A stretch of DNA of 64,000 nucleotides, taken from the NCBI GenBank assembly GCA_934457145.1, contig CAKSHP010000009.1, forward strand, positions 1-64,000. Direction: 5' to 3'. Below the pieces are notes generated by a model. It worked only from the letters and a program-made list of their open reading frames with translations, did no database searches and had not been told where the DNA came from. This DNA comes from an uncultured Clostridia bacterium. Lineage in GTDB: Bacteria; Bacillota; Clostridia; UBA1381; UMGS1253. Shown here in pieces: positions 8,863-16,413 of this stretch. The translations under genes and the position numbers were made by a program. The stretch's first letter is position 1, and every line of letters begins with the position of its first letter.

Positions 8863-9132
8863 ATGAAAGCTGTTATAACCGTTATAGGAAAAGATAGAGT
8901 CGGAATTATATATTCCGTTACACAAATTCTTGCAAAATCAAAAATAAATATCTTAGATATTTCCCAAACAATAATGCAGGATATTTTCACAATGATTATG
9001 TTAGTCGATATAAGCAAAAACGAAGTCAGCTTCGCAGAAATATCCGACAAACTCAAAGACTTGGGAGAAGAGCTCGGTCTTTCGATCAGAATTCAGCATG
9101 AAGATATTTTTAATTCGATGCACAGAATATAA
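8863..9132 (+). CDS. ACT-domain protein, UPF0237 family
   Basis: A single-domain ACT protein of 89 residues, starting KAVITVIGKDRVGIIYSVT with the typical beta-alpha-beta pattern and a DISQTIMQDIFTMIMLVD strand. ACT domains bind amino acids or similar small ligands. The UPF0237 group is a small stand-alone sensor whose ligand has not been fixed. It lies 26 bp before the UPF0210 gene, and the two families are very often adjacent in Firmicutes, so a joint function is likely. The ATG start has AGAAAGGTG upstream. Confidence 0.9.
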   Translation: MKAVITVIGKDRVGIIYSVTQILAKSKINILDISQTIMQDIFTMIMLVDISKNEVSFAEISDKLKDLGEELGLSIRIQHEDIFNSMHRI

Positions 9133-9158
9133 TTTTATACCGGAAAGGATTGTTATTT

Positions 9159-10523
9159 TTGATTAATTCGTTTGAAATAATGGAAACTATCAAAATGCTT
9201 GATGAAGAGCATCTTGATATAAGAACTATCACTATGGGAATATCTTTAAAAGACTGTTCAGATCCCGATATCGACAAAATGTGTGATAAAATTTATAAAA
9301 AAATCACGACCTATGCAAAAGACCTGGTTAAAACCGGCGAAGATATTGAACGCGATTTCGGTATTCCTATTATAAACAAAAGAATTTCCGTAACCCCCGT
9401 TTCATATTTATGCGAAAACGCATCTTCAACAGACGACTGCATAAAAATAGCAAAAACGCTCGACCGTGCCGCAAAAGCCACAAAGGTGAATTTTATCGGC
9501 GGATACAGCGCATTGGTACATAAAGACTACACAAAAGGCGACCGCCTTTTAATAGACTCTATCCCCGAAGCTCTTTCATGCACCGACATGGTTTGCTCAA
9601 GCGTAAACGTTGGCACAACGAGAGCCGGAATTAATATGGACGCTGTGCGCCACATGGGAAAAATTATAAAACAAGCCGCTCAAAATACAAAAGAAAGCGG
9701 CGGTTTTGCCTGTGCAAAACTCGTTGTTTTTGCAAATGCCGTTGAAGATAATCCGTTTATGGCGGGCGCTTTTCACGGAAGCGGAGAGGGCGAATGTGTT
9801 ATAAATGTTGGAGTGAGCGGGCCAGGTGTTGTAAAATGCGCTCTTGAAAAGCTTGGAAAAAATGCCGATTTCGGCATGGTTGCAGACACCATAAAGAAAA
9901 CAGCCTTTAAAATAACAAGAATGGGACAGCTTGTTGCAAAAGAAGCTTCAAAGAGGCTTAACGTTCCTTACGGAATAGTTGATTTATCATTAGCGCCCAC
10001 TCCCGCAGTCGGCGACAGCGTTGCCTATATATTAGAGGAAATGGGACTTGAAAAGTGCGGAACGCACGGCACAACCGCGGCGCTTGCCCTTTTAAACGAT
10101 GCTGTTAAAAAAGGCGGAGTTATGGCGTCGAGCTTTGTCGGCGGACTTTCGGGCGCATTTATTCCCGTCAGCGAAGATGCCGGAATGATAGAAGCTGCGC
10201 TTTGCGGCGCGCTCTCGATTGAAAAGCTTGAGGCAATGACTTGCGTTTGCTCTGTCGGCCTTGATATGATAGTTGTTCCGGGCGACACGTCCGCTCAGAC
10301 TATTTCGGCAATAATTGCCGACGAAGCCGCAATCGGAATGGTAAACAACAAAACGACCGCCGTCAGAATTATTCCCGCACCCGGCAAAAAAATAGGCGAC
10401 ACGGTAGAGTTCGGAGGTCTTTTGGGAAGCGGTCCGGTAATGAATATAAACAATTATAAAAGCGATGAATTTATTGCGCGCGGCGGAAGAATTCCCGCAC
10501 CGCTGCACAGCTTGAGAAACTAA
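9159..10523 (+). CDS. UPF0210/DUF711 family protein (PFL-like fold)
   Basis: A conserved cytoplasmic protein of about 454 residues whose fold is related to pyruvate-formate-lyase-type barrels. Its biochemical function is not known. Family hallmarks include EIMETIKML, LDIRTITMGISL near the N-terminus, AGSEC-like glycine-rich stretches such as GAFHGSGEGECVINVGVSGPG, and SVGLDMIVVPGDT near the C-terminus. The start is the TTG at 9159, because GGAAAGGA lies 9 nt upstream and homologues begin with a sequence like MINxxEI; an earlier TTG at 9150 directly abuts that ribosome-binding site. It is cotranscribed with the ACT-domain gene and closed by a strong terminator. Confidence 0.9.
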   Translation: MINSFEIMETIKMLDEEHLDIRTITMGISLKDCSDPDIDKMCDKIYKKITTYAKDLVKTGEDIERDFGIPIINKRISVTPVSYLCENASSTDDCIKIAKTLDRAAKATKVNFIGGYSALVHKDYTKGDRLLIDSIPEALSCTDMVCSSVNVGTTRAGINMDAVRHMGKIIKQAAQNTKESGGFACAKLVVFANAVEDNPFMAGAFHGSGEGECVINVGVSGPGVVKCALEKLGKNADFGMVADTIKKTAFKITRMGQLVAKEASKRLNVPYGIVDLSLAPTPAVGDSVAYILEEMGLEKCGTHGTTAALALLNDAVKKGGVMASSFVGGLSGAFIPVSEDAGMIEAALCGALSIEKLEAMTCVCSVGLDMIVVPGDTSAQTISAIIADEAAIGMVNNKTTAVRIIPAPGKKIGDTVEFGGLLGSGPVMNINNYKSDEFIARGGRIPAPLHSLRN

Positions 10524-10558
10524 ATAAATTTATATAAAAACACGTCATTAATTTTGGC

Positions 10559-10597
10559 AAAATTCCGCAGGCTCAAAAGTCTTGCGGAATTTTTTTA
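10559..10597 (+). terminator. rho-independent terminator
   Basis: AATTCCGCA (10561-10569) pairs with TGCGGAATT (10583-10591), followed by TTTTTT. Confidence 0.85.
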
Positions 10598-10640
10598 TTA
10601 AAAATAAAACTTTTTTAATTACAATAATTTTGAAAATCTA

Positions 10641-10669
10641 TTGAATTTTTTAAAAAGACGTGATACAAT
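10641..10669 (+). promoter_or_regulatory. orphan promoter
   Basis: -35 TTGAAT (10641-10646), 17-bp spacer, -10 TACAAT (10664-10669). No plus-strand gene follows for 800 bp. A short hairpin GGGTA/TACCC with six T residues at 10721-10739 could end a transcript of about 60 nt, so this may be a remnant of a lost gene or a small RNA. Confidence 0.45.
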
Positions 10670-10738
10670 ATACTTGCGAAACAAATTGAATTAACAAAAT
10701 TTGAAATCTCTTTTGCATGGGGGTAGTATACCCTTTTT

Positions 10739-10791
10739 TACAATTACCATTTTTGAATTGGTAAAAATGCAAATTCCACTTGGTAATTGTA
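10739..10791. repeat. 53-bp nested inverted repeat
   Basis: TACAATTACCA (10739-10749) is matched perfectly by TGGTAATTGTA (10781-10791). Inside lies a second pair, CATTTTT and AAAAATG. It sits exactly where the beta-helix pseudogene loses similarity to its family, so it may mark a deletion or an element boundary. Confidence 0.6.
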
Positions 10792-11366
10792 GGAGATTTT
10801 CCTCTTTAGCGTTAAATTTTTCATATTGTTAAAAAACATAAATGTTGAAACGCCGTAAAAACTTCTGTTTTTGTCATACATTCCGCTGTTGCCGTAGCCT
10901 ATTCTTTCGCGGTATGATTCTTCCCATGTGCCGCCGTTTATGCTGATGTTAAAATTTTTATTTTCGTCTTTTATCGGCATATGAGTTCCGTCTTTTGTTG
11001 TTTCGTTTCTCATTAAAAGAGCCCTGCATCCCTCGCTTTGGCAAATAACGGCTCCGTCCTGCGCTTCAATTCTTCTGTTTGAGCCTATAATAAGAGAGTT
11101 ATCTATATAATACTTTTCATCTCTTTTCGGAATAAAAACAAATTCATGCTCGTCAATAGCTTGTCAATAGCTTTCTGAAAGGCTTTTGTCCATATTTTAA
11201 TGCCGTTTTTTTCTTCTGCCAGCGATTCATATTCAAAAACGGAAACTCTGTCCGTTAAAGCGTCTATAAGCTTAAAATTTCTGTTTTTCATTTCATCTAA
11301 TGTTTTATATGTTTGTTTTTTGTTAATTTTTTTGCACCTTCTGATTTTTTTCTTTGATTTTACCAT
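10744..11366 (-). pseudogene. decayed beta-helix (GH28/pectate-lyase-like) glycosidase, copy A
   Basis: The N-terminal third of a right-handed beta-helix carbohydrate enzyme. Two minus-strand reading frames (11103-11366 and 10744-11013) join into about 204 codons if an 11-bp tandem duplication, GTCAATAGCTT twice at 11152-11173, is removed. The restored product contains AIDEHEFVFIPKRDEKYYID, NSLIIGSNRRIEAQDGAVI and RALLMRNETTKDGTH, the pattern of first coils in pectin- or glycan-active beta-helix proteins. The 3' part, which would hold the catalytic residues, is missing beyond the inverted repeat at 10739-10791. The gene is divergent from the alpha-galactosidase gene, suggesting both once served the same glycan. 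The translation start is uncertain. Confidence 0.75.
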
Positions 11367-11372
11367 ATTTAT

Positions 11373-11390
11373 ATGACTATTTCAAGTCAT
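11373..11390. promoter_or_regulatory. candidate operator in the divergent glycosidase promoter
   Basis: ATGACT (11373-11378) and AGTCAT (11385-11390) form an inverted repeat with a 6-nt spacer, between the divergent beta-helix and alpha-galactosidase genes and just upstream of the -35 site. The same site recurs in copy B at 14097-14114. The regulator is unknown. Confidence 0.4.
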
Positions 11391-11403
11391 TTTCATTTTT
11401 TTC

Positions 11404-11432
11404 TTGCAAATTGCATGGTTATATGTTAATAT
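11404..11432 (+). promoter_or_regulatory. promoter of alpha-galactosidase copy A
   Basis: -35 TTGCAA (11404-11409), 17-bp spacer, -10 TAATAT (11427-11432). The -35 overlaps a small palindrome TGCAAATTGCA that could be an operator. Confidence 0.6.
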
Positions 11433-11470
11433 ATGCTTGATTTTAATTTTTTTAAAGGAGATTTTAATAT

Positions 11471-13666
11471 ATGGCAATAATATTTGACGAAAAATCCAAA
11501 ATTTTTAATCTTAAAACAAAAACTTCATCATACATTTTCAAAATATTGTGTGATAAGGTTTTAATGCATATCCACTACGGAAAAAGAATTGAAAACACAG
11601 AGAATATGGATTATCTTTACCGCGATTTTACGCATGCTTCGTTTGCGTCTGTTGATAAAGATTTAACCTTTAACGGCCACAATTTTTCAACCGACTCTTT
11701 AGAACAGGAATATTCGTTTTTCGGCAGCTGCGATTTGCGCACTCCCGCTTTTCACGCACAGTATAAAGACGGTTCAACAGTAACAAAAGCATATTATAAA
11801 TCGCATAAAATATATAACGGCAAGCCGAAATTATGTGGTCTGCCCGCAACCTATGCAGAAGATGACAGCGAAGTGCAGACTCTTGAAATAACTCTTTTCG
11901 ACGCTCTTACAAACATGAGCATAATTTTATACTACAGCGTTTTTGAAAAGTTTGACGCAATAACAAGAAGCGTTAAGGTTATAAACGGCGGAAAAGACAA
12001 CATAAACTTAAAATCGGTTCTCAGCTTCAGCGTTGATTTTCCGAATGATGACTTCGATTTTACCCATCTTTACGGTTCATGGTACCGCGAAAGATATATA
12101 GAAAAACGCCCGGTTGCTCACGCAAATCTTTCAATCGACAGCAAAAGAGGTTCAAGCAGCCACTACCATAATCCGTTTTTTGCGCTTTCTTCTAAAAATG
12201 CAGATGAATTTGCCGGCGATGTGTATGGTTTTTCATTGGTATACAGCGGCAATTTCATAGGCGGTGTTGAATGTGACACAACAAACATTGCGCGCGTGTA
12301 TATGGGAATTAATCCTTTTAATTTTAACTGGCTTTTAAAAGAAGGCGAAAGTTTTCAGACTCCCGAAGCGGTTATGGTTTATTCCGACTGCGGATTTTCA
12401 AAAATGTCTAATATTTATCACACCTTATACAGAAAGCGCCTTTGCCGCGGCGAGTACCGCGATAAAGTCCGCCCTGTTCTGGCAAACAATTGGGATGCAA
12501 CCGTTTTTGATTTTGACGAAGATAAGCTTTTACGCATTGCCGAAAACGCAAAGAAAATAGGCGTTGATTTATTTGTTTTAGACGACGGCTGGTTCGGAAA
12601 GAGAAACAATGATAACTGTTCTTTGGGCGACTGGGTAACAAACACCAAAAAGATCCCCAGCGGTATGGGCGGTCTTGCAAAAAAAATAAACGATTTGGGC
12701 ATGGAGTTTGGTTTGTGGTTTGAACCAGAAATGGTAAGCCCCGACAGCGATTTGTACCGCGCACACCCGGACTGGTGTATTCATGTTAAAAACCGCGACA
12801 GAAGCGAAGCAAGAAGTCAGCTTGTTTTGGATCTTTCAAGAAAAGACGTTTGCGATTATATTGTAAACACTCTTTCCGATGTGCTTTCAAATGCCAACAT
12901 AACATATGTAAAATGGGATATGAACAGAAATATAACCGAACCCGGCTCCGAGCTTTTGCCCCCCGAGCGTCAGATGGAGATATATCACAGATATATTTTG
13001 GGACTCTATAACGTGCTTGAACGCTTAACAACCAAGTTTCCTCATGTTTTGTGGGAGGGATGCAGCGGAGGCGGCGGCAGATTTGATCCCGCACTTTTAT
13101 ACTATTTTCCGCAAAGCTGGGCAAGCGACAACACAGATGCGTGCGACAGAATATTTATTCAGTACGGCACAAGCCTTGTTATGCCTTGCTCATCAATGGG
13201 TTCTCACGTTACATCGGCTCCGAAATCAAACGGAAGAATAACTCCTCTTAAAACAAGAGGCAACGTTGCAATGACAGGACAGTTTGGATATGAGCTTGAT
13301 TTGTCAAAATGCAGCGAAGAAGAAATAGAAGAGATGAAAGAGCAGATTGTGTTTTATAAAAAATACCGCCATGTTATTCAAAACGGCGATATGTATCGTT
13401 TGCGCAGTCCGTATACAATGAAAAACTGTGCGCTTGAGTTTATTTCGGAGGATAAAAACACCGTTATGGTATTTTACTTCACTCTCCACAGATTTGCAAA
13501 CGATTTTTCAACGCGTCTTACTCTTCACGGACTTGACAAAACGGCCGTTTATAAAGAAGTTAACTCAAATCTTCTCTACGGCGGAGATATGCTTTTAAAT
13601 GCAGGAATAAAGGTTCATGACCAAAAAGATTTCGACAGTTTTGTATTTATTTTTGAAAAACAATAA
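11471..13666 (+). CDS. alpha-galactosidase, GH36 family (copy A)
   Basis: Hydrolyses terminal alpha-1,6-galactose from raffinose-type sugars, melibiose or galactomannan side chains. At 731 residues it has the standard length of the tetrameric GH36 enzymes. There is an N-terminal beta-sandwich, then the barrel with FVLDDGWFG (about 368-376), GLWFEPEMV (414-422), KWDMNR (481-486, nucleophile Asp483), CSGGGGRFD (531-539) and SDNTDA (552-557, acid/base Asp553). There is no signal peptide, so it acts inside the cell on imported oligosaccharides. AAAGGAG precedes the ATG. It is followed by a broken acyltransferase fragment and then by an identical second copy of itself. Confidence 0.96.
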   Translation: MAIIFDEKSKIFNLKTKTSSYIFKILCDKVLMHIHYGKRIENTENMDYLYRDFTHASFASVDKDLTFNGHNFSTDSLEQEYSFFGSCDLRTPAFHAQYKDGSTVTKAYYKSHKIYNGKPKLCGLPATYAEDDSEVQTLEITLFDALTNMSIILYYSVFEKFDAITRSVKVINGGKDNINLKSVLSFSVDFPNDDFDFTHLYGSWYRERYIEKRPVAHANLSIDSKRGSSSHYHNPFFALSSKNADEFAGDVYGFSLVYSGNFIGGVECDTTNIARVYMGINPFNFNWLLKEGESFQTPEAVMVYSDCGFSKMSNIYHTLYRKRLCRGEYRDKVRPVLANNWDATVFDFDEDKLLRIAENAKKIGVDLFVLDDGWFGKRNNDNCSLGDWVTNTKKIPSGMGGLAKKINDLGMEFGLWFEPEMVSPDSDLYRAHPDWCIHVKNRDRSEARSQLVLDLSRKDVCDYIVNTLSDVLSNANITYVKWDMNRNITEPGSELLPPERQMEIYHRYILGLYNVLERLTTKFPHVLWEGCSGGGGRFDPALLYYFPQSWASDNTDACDRIFIQYGTSLVMPCSSMGSHVTSAPKSNGRITPLKTRGNVAMTGQFGYELDLSKCSEEEIEEMKEQIVFYKKYRHVIQNGDMYRLRSPYTMKNCALEFISEDKNTVMVFYFTLHRFANDFSTRLTLHGLDKTAVYKEVNSNLLYGGDMLLNAGIKVHDQKDFDSFVFIFEKQ

Positions 13667-13689
13667 AAACCGAAAGCGAAGTGATTTTT

Positions 13690-13861
13690 ATGCAGACTGC
13701 GCTTAAAAAAAAGCCTGAGTTTAAAATTAAATCTGCGTCAAGAGATATATCTCTTGACGCAGTGAAGTTTTTTGCAATCATAGGCGTTTTATTTATACGT
13801 TCATGCAATTATTTTTACCCGTGCCGTTTGTGAACATATATATAACCTTTATTCCGTTAAA
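13690..13861 (+). pseudogene. acyltransferase remnant in copy A
   Basis: The first 44 codons match the intact acyltransferase at 16414. A deletion then joins them to a 40-bp internal piece of the same gene (equivalent to 16982-17019). The frame ends at TGA (13831-13833) after 47 codons. One change converts the conserved FIHS histidine of the family to Arg (codon 37). The fragment is then fused directly to the start of repeat copy B at about 13862. It is clearly non-functional. Confidence 0.88.
13733..13762. repeat. 30-bp perfect palindrome (copy A)
   Basis: The half-site CTGCGTCAAGAGATA (13733-13747) is followed immediately by its exact reverse complement. It lies within the acyltransferase coding sequence, where it encodes SASRDISLDA, and is preserved in the pseudogene copy as well as at 16457-16486. 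Confidence 0.85.
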
Positions 13862-13863
13862 GC

Positions 13864-14090
13864 GGAATAAAAACAATTTCATGCTCGTCAATAGCTTTCT
13901 GAAAGGCTTTTGTCCATATTTTAATGCCGTTTTTTTCTTCTGCCAGCGATTCATATTCAAAAACGGAAACTCTGTCCGTTAAAGCGTCTATAAGCTTAAA
14001 ATTTCTGTTTTTCATTTCATCTAATGTTTTATATGTTTGTTTTTTGTTAATTTTTTTGCACCTTCTGATTTTTTTCTTTGATTTTACCAT
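13864..14090 (-). pseudogene. beta-helix glycosidase fragment, copy B
   Basis: The first 75 or so codons of the same beta-helix protein as at 10744-11366, here without the 11-bp insertion. It is cut at the duplication junction near 13862, where it meets acyltransferase sequence. This copy shows what the unmutated frame looked like (AFQKAIDEHE then a hydrophobic strand). Confidence 0.8.
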
Positions 14091-14127
14091 ATTTATATGA
14101 CTATTTCAAGTCATTTTCATTTTTTTC

Positions 14128-14156
14128 TTGCAAATTGCATGGTTATATGTTAATAT
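14128..14156 (+). promoter_or_regulatory. promoter of alpha-galactosidase copy B
   Basis: Identical to the copy A promoter: TTGCAA (14128-14133), 17 bp, TAATAT (14151-14156). Confidence 0.6.
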
Positions 14157-14194
14157 ATGCTTGATTTTAATTTTTTTAAAGGAGATTTTAATAT

Positions 14195-16390
14195 ATGGCA
14201 ATAATATTTGACGAAAAATCCAAAATTTTTAATCTTAAAACAAAAACTTCATCATACATTTTCAAAATATTGTGTGATAAGGTTTTAATGCATATCCACT
14301 ACGGAAAAAGAATTGAAAACACAGAGAATATGGATTATCTTTACCGCGATTTTACGCATGCTTCGTTTGCGTCTGTTGATAAAGATTTAACCTTTAACGG
14401 CCACAATTTTTCAACCGACTCTTTAGAACAGGAATATTCGTTTTTCGGCAGCTGCGATTTGCGCACTCCCGCTTTTCACGCACAGTATAAAGACGGTTCA
14501 ACAGTAACAAAAGCATATTATAAATCGCATAAAATATATAACGGCAAGCCGAAATTATGTGGTCTGCCCGCAACCTATGCAGAAGATGACAGCGAAGTGC
14601 AGACTCTTGAAATAACTCTTTTCGACGCTCTTACAAACATGAGCATAATTTTATACTACAGCGTTTTTGAAAAGTTTGACGCAATAACAAGAAGCGTTAA
14701 GGTTATAAACGGCGGAAAAGACAACATAAACTTAAAATCGGTTCTCAGCTTCAGCGTTGATTTTCCGAATGATGACTTCGATTTTACCCATCTTTACGGT
14801 TCATGGTACCGCGAAAGATATATAGAAAAACGCCCGGTTGCTCACGCAAATCTTTCAATCGACAGCAAAAGAGGTTCAAGCAGCCACTACCATAATCCGT
14901 TTTTTGCGCTTTCTTCTAAAAATGCAGATGAATTTGCCGGCGATGTGTATGGTTTTTCATTGGTATACAGCGGCAATTTCATAGGCGGTGTTGAATGTGA
15001 CACAACAAACATTGCGCGCGTGTATATGGGAATTAATCCTTTTAATTTTAACTGGCTTTTAAAAGAAGGCGAAAGTTTTCAGACTCCCGAAGCGGTTATG
15101 GTTTATTCCGACTGCGGATTTTCAAAAATGTCTAATATTTATCACACCTTATACAGAAAGCGCCTTTGCCGCGGCGAGTACCGCGATAAAGTCCGCCCTG
15201 TTCTGGCAAACAATTGGGATGCAACCGTTTTTGATTTTGACGAAGATAAGCTTTTACGCATTGCCGAAAACGCAAAGAAAATAGGCGTTGATTTATTTGT
15301 TTTAGACGACGGCTGGTTCGGAAAGAGAAACAATGATAACTGTTCTTTGGGCGACTGGGTAACAAACACCAAAAAGATCCCCAGCGGTATGGGCGGTCTT
15401 GCAAAAAAAATAAACGATTTGGGCATGGAGTTTGGTTTGTGGTTTGAACCAGAAATGGTAAGCCCCGACAGCGATTTGTACCGCGCACACCCGGACTGGT
15501 GTATTCATGTTAAAAACCGCGACAGAAGCGAAGCAAGAAGTCAGCTTGTTTTGGATCTTTCAAGAAAAGACGTTTGCGATTATATTGTAAACACTCTTTC
15601 CGATGTGCTTTCAAATGCCAACATAACATATGTAAAATGGGATATGAACAGAAATATAACCGAACCCGGCTCCGAGCTTTTGCCCCCCGAGCGTCAGATG
15701 GAGATATATCACAGATATATTTTGGGACTCTATAACGTGCTTGAACGCTTAACAACCAAGTTTCCTCATGTTTTGTGGGAGGGATGCAGCGGAGGCGGCG
15801 GCAGATTTGATCCCGCACTTTTATACTATTTTCCGCAAAGCTGGGCAAGCGACAACACAGATGCGTGCGACAGAATATTTATTCAGTACGGCACAAGCCT
15901 TGTTATGCCTTGCTCATCAATGGGTTCTCACGTTACATCGGCTCCGAAATCAAACGGAAGAATAACTCCTCTTAAAACAAGAGGCAACGTTGCAATGACA
16001 GGACAGTTTGGATATGAGCTTGATTTGTCAAAATGCAGCGAAGAAGAAATAGAAGAGATGAAAGAGCAGATTGTGTTTTATAAAAAATACCGCCATGTTA
16101 TTCAAAACGGCGATATGTATCGTTTGCGCAGTCCGTATACAATGAAAAACTGTGCGCTTGAGTTTATTTCGGAGGATAAAAACACCGTTATGGTATTTTA
16201 CTTCACTCTCCACAGATTTGCAAACGATTTTTCAACGCGTCTTACTCTTCACGGACTTGACAAAACGGCCGTTTATAAAGAAGTTAACTCAAATCTTCTC
16301 TACGGCGGAGATATGCTTTTAAATGCAGGAATAAAGGTTCATGACCAAAAAGATTTCGACAGTTTTGTATTTATTTTTGAAAAACAATAA
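14195..16390 (+). CDS. alpha-galactosidase, GH36 family (copy B)
   Basis: Residue-for-residue identical to the copy at 11471-13666, with the same nucleophile Asp483 and acid/base Asp553, the same promoter and the same ribosome-binding site. The intact downstream acyltransferase starts 24 bp after the stop codon, so this is the original operon arrangement. Keeping two perfect copies implies either a very recent duplication, gene conversion, or selection for gene dosage. As a tandem repeat it could collapse or expand by recombination. Confidence 0.95.
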   Translation: MAIIFDEKSKIFNLKTKTSSYIFKILCDKVLMHIHYGKRIENTENMDYLYRDFTHASFASVDKDLTFNGHNFSTDSLEQEYSFFGSCDLRTPAFHAQYKDGSTVTKAYYKSHKIYNGKPKLCGLPATYAEDDSEVQTLEITLFDALTNMSIILYYSVFEKFDAITRSVKVINGGKDNINLKSVLSFSVDFPNDDFDFTHLYGSWYRERYIEKRPVAHANLSIDSKRGSSSHYHNPFFALSSKNADEFAGDVYGFSLVYSGNFIGGVECDTTNIARVYMGINPFNFNWLLKEGESFQTPEAVMVYSDCGFSKMSNIYHTLYRKRLCRGEYRDKVRPVLANNWDATVFDFDEDKLLRIAENAKKIGVDLFVLDDGWFGKRNNDNCSLGDWVTNTKKIPSGMGGLAKKINDLGMEFGLWFEPEMVSPDSDLYRAHPDWCIHVKNRDRSEARSQLVLDLSRKDVCDYIVNTLSDVLSNANITYVKWDMNRNITEPGSELLPPERQMEIYHRYILGLYNVLERLTTKFPHVLWEGCSGGGGRFDPALLYYFPQSWASDNTDACDRIFIQYGTSLVMPCSSMGSHVTSAPKSNGRITPLKTRGNVAMTGQFGYELDLSKCSEEEIEEMKEQIVFYKKYRHVIQNGDMYRLRSPYTMKNCALEFISEDKNTVMVFYFTLHRFANDFSTRLTLHGLDKTAVYKEVNSNLLYGGDMLLNAGIKVHDQKDFDSFVFIFEKQ

Positions 16391-16413
16391 AAACCGAAAG
16401 CGAAGTGATTTTT

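Larger units (their letters stand above)
11129..13861. repeat. tandem duplication, copy A
   Basis: This unit is repeated at 13864 onward with an offset of 2724 bp (2735 bp left of the 11-bp insertion). It holds the start of the beta-helix gene, one complete alpha-galactosidase and a fragment of the acyltransferase. The alpha-galactosidase proteins are identical and translations in other frames also agree, so the DNA of the core is essentially identical. Differences cluster at the edges: the 11-bp insertion at 11163, single changes at 13779, 13799 and 13818, a 2-bp insertion at 13831, and an internal deletion equal to about 436 bp of copy B (16546-16981). Confidence 0.9.

Noticed and set aside
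13857..14090. A separate 77-residue gene upstream of alpha-galactosidase copy B
   Set aside because: It is the cut-off start of the duplicated beta-helix gene; the last codons come from the junction with acyltransferase sequence.
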